A stretch of 7,481 nt of DNA, from positions 1 to 7,481 of the forward strand of contig CAILBF010000228.1 in the NCBI GenBank assembly GCA_903832395.1, in the 5' to 3' direction. The stretch is from an uncultured Actinomycetes bacterium (GTDB taxonomy: Bacteria; Actinomycetota; Actinomycetes; Nanopelagicales; Nanopelagicaceae). Each line of letters begins with the position of its first letter. Within the stretch, counting starts at the first letter, position 1. Below are positions 5,073-7,481 of the stretch, in pieces. Under the pieces are notes generated by a model. The model was not told the origin of the DNA. It saw only the letters and a list, made by a program, of their open reading frames with translations, and did not search any database. The position numbers and the translations under genes were made by a program.

Positions 5073-6304
5073 CGACGACGCGCAAAATTCGCATCGCCGC
5101 ACTTCTATCGGTTATGGGTCCTGGAGTTATCGCTGGCCTATCCGATGATGATCCAGCTGGCATCACCACTTACTCGCAACTCGGAGCCAAGTTCGGCTAC
5201 CAAATGTTGTGGGTGCTCGTCATTTCAACTATCGCGTTAATCATCTTTCAAGATCTTGGGGCACGCATCGGTGTTGTTACTCGTCAAGGTCTAATAGGTT
5301 TAGTACGGCAGAAGTACGGTGCCCGCTCTGGAACTTTGAGCGCATCGGCCCTGATCATCGCCAACTTTGGAACGCTAGCGGCAGAGTTTGCTGGAATCGC
5401 CGCTGCCGGACAACTCTTTGGTTATTCGCGATTTATCACGGTGCCAGCGGCTGCGCTAATAGTTTCATTCTTAGTTCTGCGCGGTTCATTTGCCGGCGTG
5501 GAGAAAGTATTTTTTGTTCTATCGGCAGTATTTATTGCCTACGTTGTCGCAGGTTTTGTCGCACACCCTGACTGGGGCAAGGCTTTACATGGCGTCGTCG
5601 TTCCATCGATGCCTTTTACCCATGACGCAATTTATATCGCCACAGCAACGTTAGGTACAACCCTTGCCCCGTGGGGTCTGGCTTTCATTCAGTCTTATGC
5701 CGTTGATAAGCGTTTAACTCGCGATGATCTAAAACTCTTGCGCGTCGATGTGTGGACTGGATCTCTACTTACAGGCATTATCGGTTTTTTCGTTATCGTC
5801 ACTTGCGCAGCTACTTTAAATAAGGAGGGCGCAACAAATATTACCGATGCTGCCCAAGCTGCCAGGGCCCTTGAGCCACTAGCCGGAACGATGGCTAAAG
5901 CCCTCTTTGCCGTTGGTTTAGTTGGCGCAGCACTTCTTGCCGCTTCGATCTTGCCCCTATCGACTGCGTATTCAGTAGGAGATTTAACTGGTCAGCCCGC
6001 TGCCCTTGATGACGGTCCACGAGAAGCGCCGCTTTTTTATTCGACTTTTGGCGTAATGACTTTCTTGGCCGCCGGTTTAATTCTTCTGCCTGGTATTCCA
6101 CTCATTCGTGTTTTAGTTCTGACTCAGATTCTCAACGCCGTCTTGCTTCTCCCCCTATTATTTTTCATGTACGGAATCTCTAAAGATAAACGGCTCATGG
6201 GTGAGTTCACGTCAACGATTCGCATGCGCTTTGTTTACGGCTTCATAATCTCTTTGGTCGCACTGTGTGTTGTTGCACTTTTGTGGTTCACAATCCATCC
6301 CTAA
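5069..6304 (+). CDS. NRAMP-family divalent metal transporter, likely of the Mg2+-selective NRMT type
   Basis: This is a 411-aa integral membrane protein with about eleven hydrophobic helices. TM1 begins with MGPGVIAG (16-23) and has D28-P-A-G31 where Mn/Fe NRAMPs have DPGN. The spacing from GPG to the aspartate matches the canonical family. TM3 keeps a conserved glutamate (E106, AAEFAG). In TM6 the MPHN element is A200-P-W-G203 (LAPWG), so the metal-binding methionine is alanine and the nearby His-Asn pair is gone. Loss of these residues marks NRAMP-related Mg2+ transporters, in which a larger site is thought to take a partly hydrated ion. Mn/Fe selectivity is therefore unlikely, and the name mntH is avoided. 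GTG 5069 overlaps the stop of the MgtE_N/CBS gene (GTGA), giving translational coupling; there is no strong Shine-Dalgarno. It ends 13 nt from the convergent gatD stop. Confidence 0.9.
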   Translation: MTTTRKIRIAALLSVMGPGVIAGLSDDDPAGITTYSQLGAKFGYQMLWVLVISTIALIIFQDLGARIGVVTRQGLIGLVRQKYGARSGTLSASALIIANFGTLAAEFAGIAAAGQLFGYSRFITVPAAALIVSFLVLRGSFAGVEKVFFVLSAVFIAYVVAGFVAHPDWGKALHGVVVPSMPFTHDAIYIATATLGTTLAPWGLAFIQSYAVDKRLTRDDLKLLRVDVWTGSLLTGIIGFFVIVTCAATLNKEGATNITDAAQAARALEPLAGTMAKALFAVGLVGAALLAASILPLSTAYSVGDLTGQPAALDDGPREAPLFYSTFGVMTFLAAGLILLPGIPLIRVLVLTQILNAVLLLPLLFFMYGISKDKRLMGEFTSTIRMRFVYGFIISLVALCVVALLWFTIHP

Positions 6305-6310
6305 TCAGGG
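6299..6310. terminator. Weak hairpin between convergent NRAMP and gatD genes
   Basis: CCCT-AATC-AGGG forms a 4-bp stem spanning the NRAMP stop codon. On the plus strand it is followed by loosely T-rich sequence. It is too short for a confident intrinsic terminator, but it is the only hairpin in the 13-bp convergent gap. Confidence 0.2.
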
Positions 6311-6317
6311 CACTTTC

Positions 6318-7007
6318 TTAGTATTTTCGGGCAATCCCAGCATATTTTGTTGCCAGCGGATCGTTTATCTGACTAAAGGCACGACCAGTAGCGCGTGTGA
6401 GTAATAGGTCGGCTAACTGCGGATTTCTGGCCAGGATCGGGCCATGCATATAGGTACCGAAAACATTTCCCGCTACTGCCCCATCGAAATGACCGTCGCC
6501 ATTTCCGTTTCCAGAGCTCACCCTTGCAAATGCTTTAGCGCCTGAATTAAGCGTTGTAATGCCAGAGTGATTTTCAAAACCACTTAACTCCAGATTCAAA
6601 ATGAGCGACTTCGCTTTAACCTCCCCAACGCAGCGTTTTTTGCCTGGAGAGCTTTCGACATCAAGGAGAGATAGGCCGCCAACTTGTTGGCCATCTGCCC
6701 AAAAACTATTACCGATTATCTGAAAACCGGCACAGACTGCCAAAAGGACTGCGCCATCTGCAATCGCGCCTTCTAGCGTTTTCTCACGCTTGAGCGCCTC
6801 TAGAGAAAGCAGTTGAGCTGCGTCCTCTGCCCCACCCAATAAGTAAATATTTCCATTTCGCGGCAGTGGATCTTCATAAGTGACATCAATGATTGTCGTC
6901 GAAATTCCGTGGAACTTGCCTCTAAACGCTAAAACTTCAGCATTACCTTGGTCGCCATAGGTTCCAAGGAGTTCATTATGAATTCGAACGATACGTATTG
7001 TGCTCAT
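6318..7007 (-). CDS. gatD: Lipid II isoglutaminyl synthase, glutamine amidotransferase subunit GatD
   Basis: This 229-aa class I glutaminase-type protein of the CobB/CobQ-like family supplies ammonia from glutamine to MurT, which amidates the alpha-carboxyl of D-Glu in the peptidoglycan stem. The N-terminus has NELLGTYGDQGNAEVL (11-26), characteristic of GatD. GGAED (58-62) follows. The nucleophile is C92 in LLAVCAGFQIIG (88-99), and the catalytic histidine is H188 in GTYMHGPILARNP (184-196). GFENHSG (143-149) is also conserved. The length is close to the roughly 240 aa of the staphylococcal protein. The ATG at 7007 overlaps the murT stop (ATGA) without a visible Shine-Dalgarno, so expression depends on murT translation. 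A Gly/Asn-rich loop (164-172) looks like a local insertion. The assignment is strong because both catalytic residues and the murT neighbour are present. Confidence 0.95.
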   Translation of the reverse strand: MSTIRIVRIHNELLGTYGDQGNAEVLAFRGKFHGISTTIIDVTYEDPLPRNGNIYLLGGAEDAAQLLSLEALKREKTLEGAIADGAVLLAVCAGFQIIGNSFWADGQQVGGLSLLDVESSPGKKRCVGEVKAKSLILNLELSGFENHSGITTLNSGAKAFARVSSGNGNGDGHFDGAVAGNVFGTYMHGPILARNPQLADLLLTRATGRAFSQINDPLATKYAGIARKY

Positions 7008-7481
7008 GATGAGACCAACTTAAAGAAGGCGGTGTATGCAGCGAGGACTTCGACTGAATCGGCACCGTTGAAATGCGTGAGCGCAACGGGCAGATCGCTC
7101 TCAAGTCGACTCTCAATTCCTGCTACATGTAAACGATATGCCATATCTATTGCGCGTTCTCCGCACACAGCTACATTCTTTCCTCGAAGAGCTTCAAAGG
7201 AGATATCCCATAGCCAAGAAGTATCTAGGCCATCAACTTGGCGAGCATTCAAGATAAGAACAACGTTCTGGCCTTTAACGCCAGTAAGGGCTTCGCTCCA
7301 GGAAGCAGGATTTTTGACTAATCGAATCGAACAATTGATGCCAGTTACCTTGCGCTCGATTACTCGCTCTAAAACTGCAGGTGCAAAGGAAATTGGCGGA
7401 GCGCCAAGAACTGCGCCGGCGATATTTGCCAATTCAGCGTTACGAAAAGCTGCCGATCCTGCGCGGCGCTCTAGATCAAAG
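7004..7481 (-). CDS. murT: Lipid II isoglutaminyl synthase, Mur ligase-like subunit MurT (C-terminal part, runs off right edge)
   Basis: The frame is open from the right edge (7481) to the stop at 7004-7006, giving about the last 158 residues of a longer Mur-ligase-like protein. A TTG at 7432 is internal and not a start, since in-frame protein sequence (FDLERRAGSAAFRNAE) continues upstream. The visible part is the MurT C-terminal DUF1727 region: a NPASWSEAL segment, VVLILNARQVDGLDTSWLWD, FEALRGKNVAVCGERA-type strands, and a final VLAAYTAFFKL. The D-x-SWLWD element is the most conserved part of this domain and lies at the interface with GatD in known complexes. MurT activates the D-Glu carboxyl of lipid II with ATP so that GatD-derived ammonia can amidate it. 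The ATP-binding middle domain lies outside the window. It overlaps gatD by 4 nt. Confidence 0.93.
   Translation of the reverse strand, partial: FDLERRAGSAAFRNAELANIAGAVLGAPPISFAPAVLERVIERKVTGINCSIRLVKNPASWSEALTGVKGQNVVLILNARQVDGLDTSWLWDISFEALRGKNVAVCGERAIDMAYRLHVAGIESRLESDLPVALTHFNGADSVEVLAAYTAFFKLVSS

Noticed and set aside
5209..5571. 120-codon open frame inside the NRAMP gene in another plus frame
   Set aside because: It is a shadow of the clearly real transporter frame; no start signal and no recognisable domain.
7004..7432. A short complete gene starting at TTG 7432
   Set aside because: The frame stays open to the window edge and encodes MurT-like sequence upstream, so this is the end of a larger murT.
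1..7481. Mobile elements, CRISPR arrays, phage genes or attachment sites at the tRNA 3' ends
   Set aside because: No transposase, integrase, regularly spaced repeats or duplicated tRNA ends were seen. All genes look like ordinary chromosomal ones.

Overview
The window looks like part of an actinobacterial chromosome of moderate GC (roughly the upper 40s percent, judged by eye). Four things point to Actinobacteria: a MurT/GatD pair, a tRNA-Gly(GCC)/tRNA-Cys(GCA)/tRNA-Val(GAC) cluster, actinobacterial-type compact PabB and PRC-barrel/MgtE_N/CBS proteins, and at least one promoter placed for a leaderless mRNA. The moderate GC, tight packing and short intergenic gaps would fit a streamlined aquatic lineage such as the freshwater acI group (Nanopelagicales/Planktophila-like). 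That placement is inference, not proven here.

Layout. Positions 1-1325 (minus strand) carry a folate-branch pair: pabB (aminodeoxychorismate synthase component I) and, overlapping its stop by 4 nt, the start of a class IV aminotransferase, probably pabC (4-amino-4-deoxychorismate lyase), which runs off the left edge. A short divergent region (1326-1394) separates pabB from a plus-strand cluster: tRNA-Gly, tRNA-Cys, a small stand-alone mannose-6-phosphate-isomerase-type cupin, then tRNA-Val with its own candidate -10 element.

A clear promoter (2058-2087) then drives a 12-TM APC-superfamily permease (2165-3670). Next comes a translationally coupled pair: a soluble PRC-barrel + MgtE_N + CBS-pair protein (3726-5072) and an NRAMP-fold transporter (5069-6304), overlapping by GTGA. 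The first gene of the pair has a -10 hexamer exactly six bases before its ATG and is probably leaderless.

The right end (6318-7481, minus strand, convergent with the NRAMP gene) holds gatD and the 3' part of murT, the enzyme pair that amidates D-glutamate in lipid II. They overlap by ATGA, and murT runs off the right edge.

The most interesting part is the 3726-6304 operon. The transporter has the NRAMP fold but has lost the two side chains typical of Mn/Fe transporters (DPGN has become DPAG in TM1, and the TM6 methionine is alanine). The partner protein carries the Mg-sensing cytosolic domains of MgtE without the MgtE membrane domain. Together they suggest a two-gene Mg2+ uptake system in which an MgtE-type sensor regulates an NRAMP-related Mg2+ transporter.
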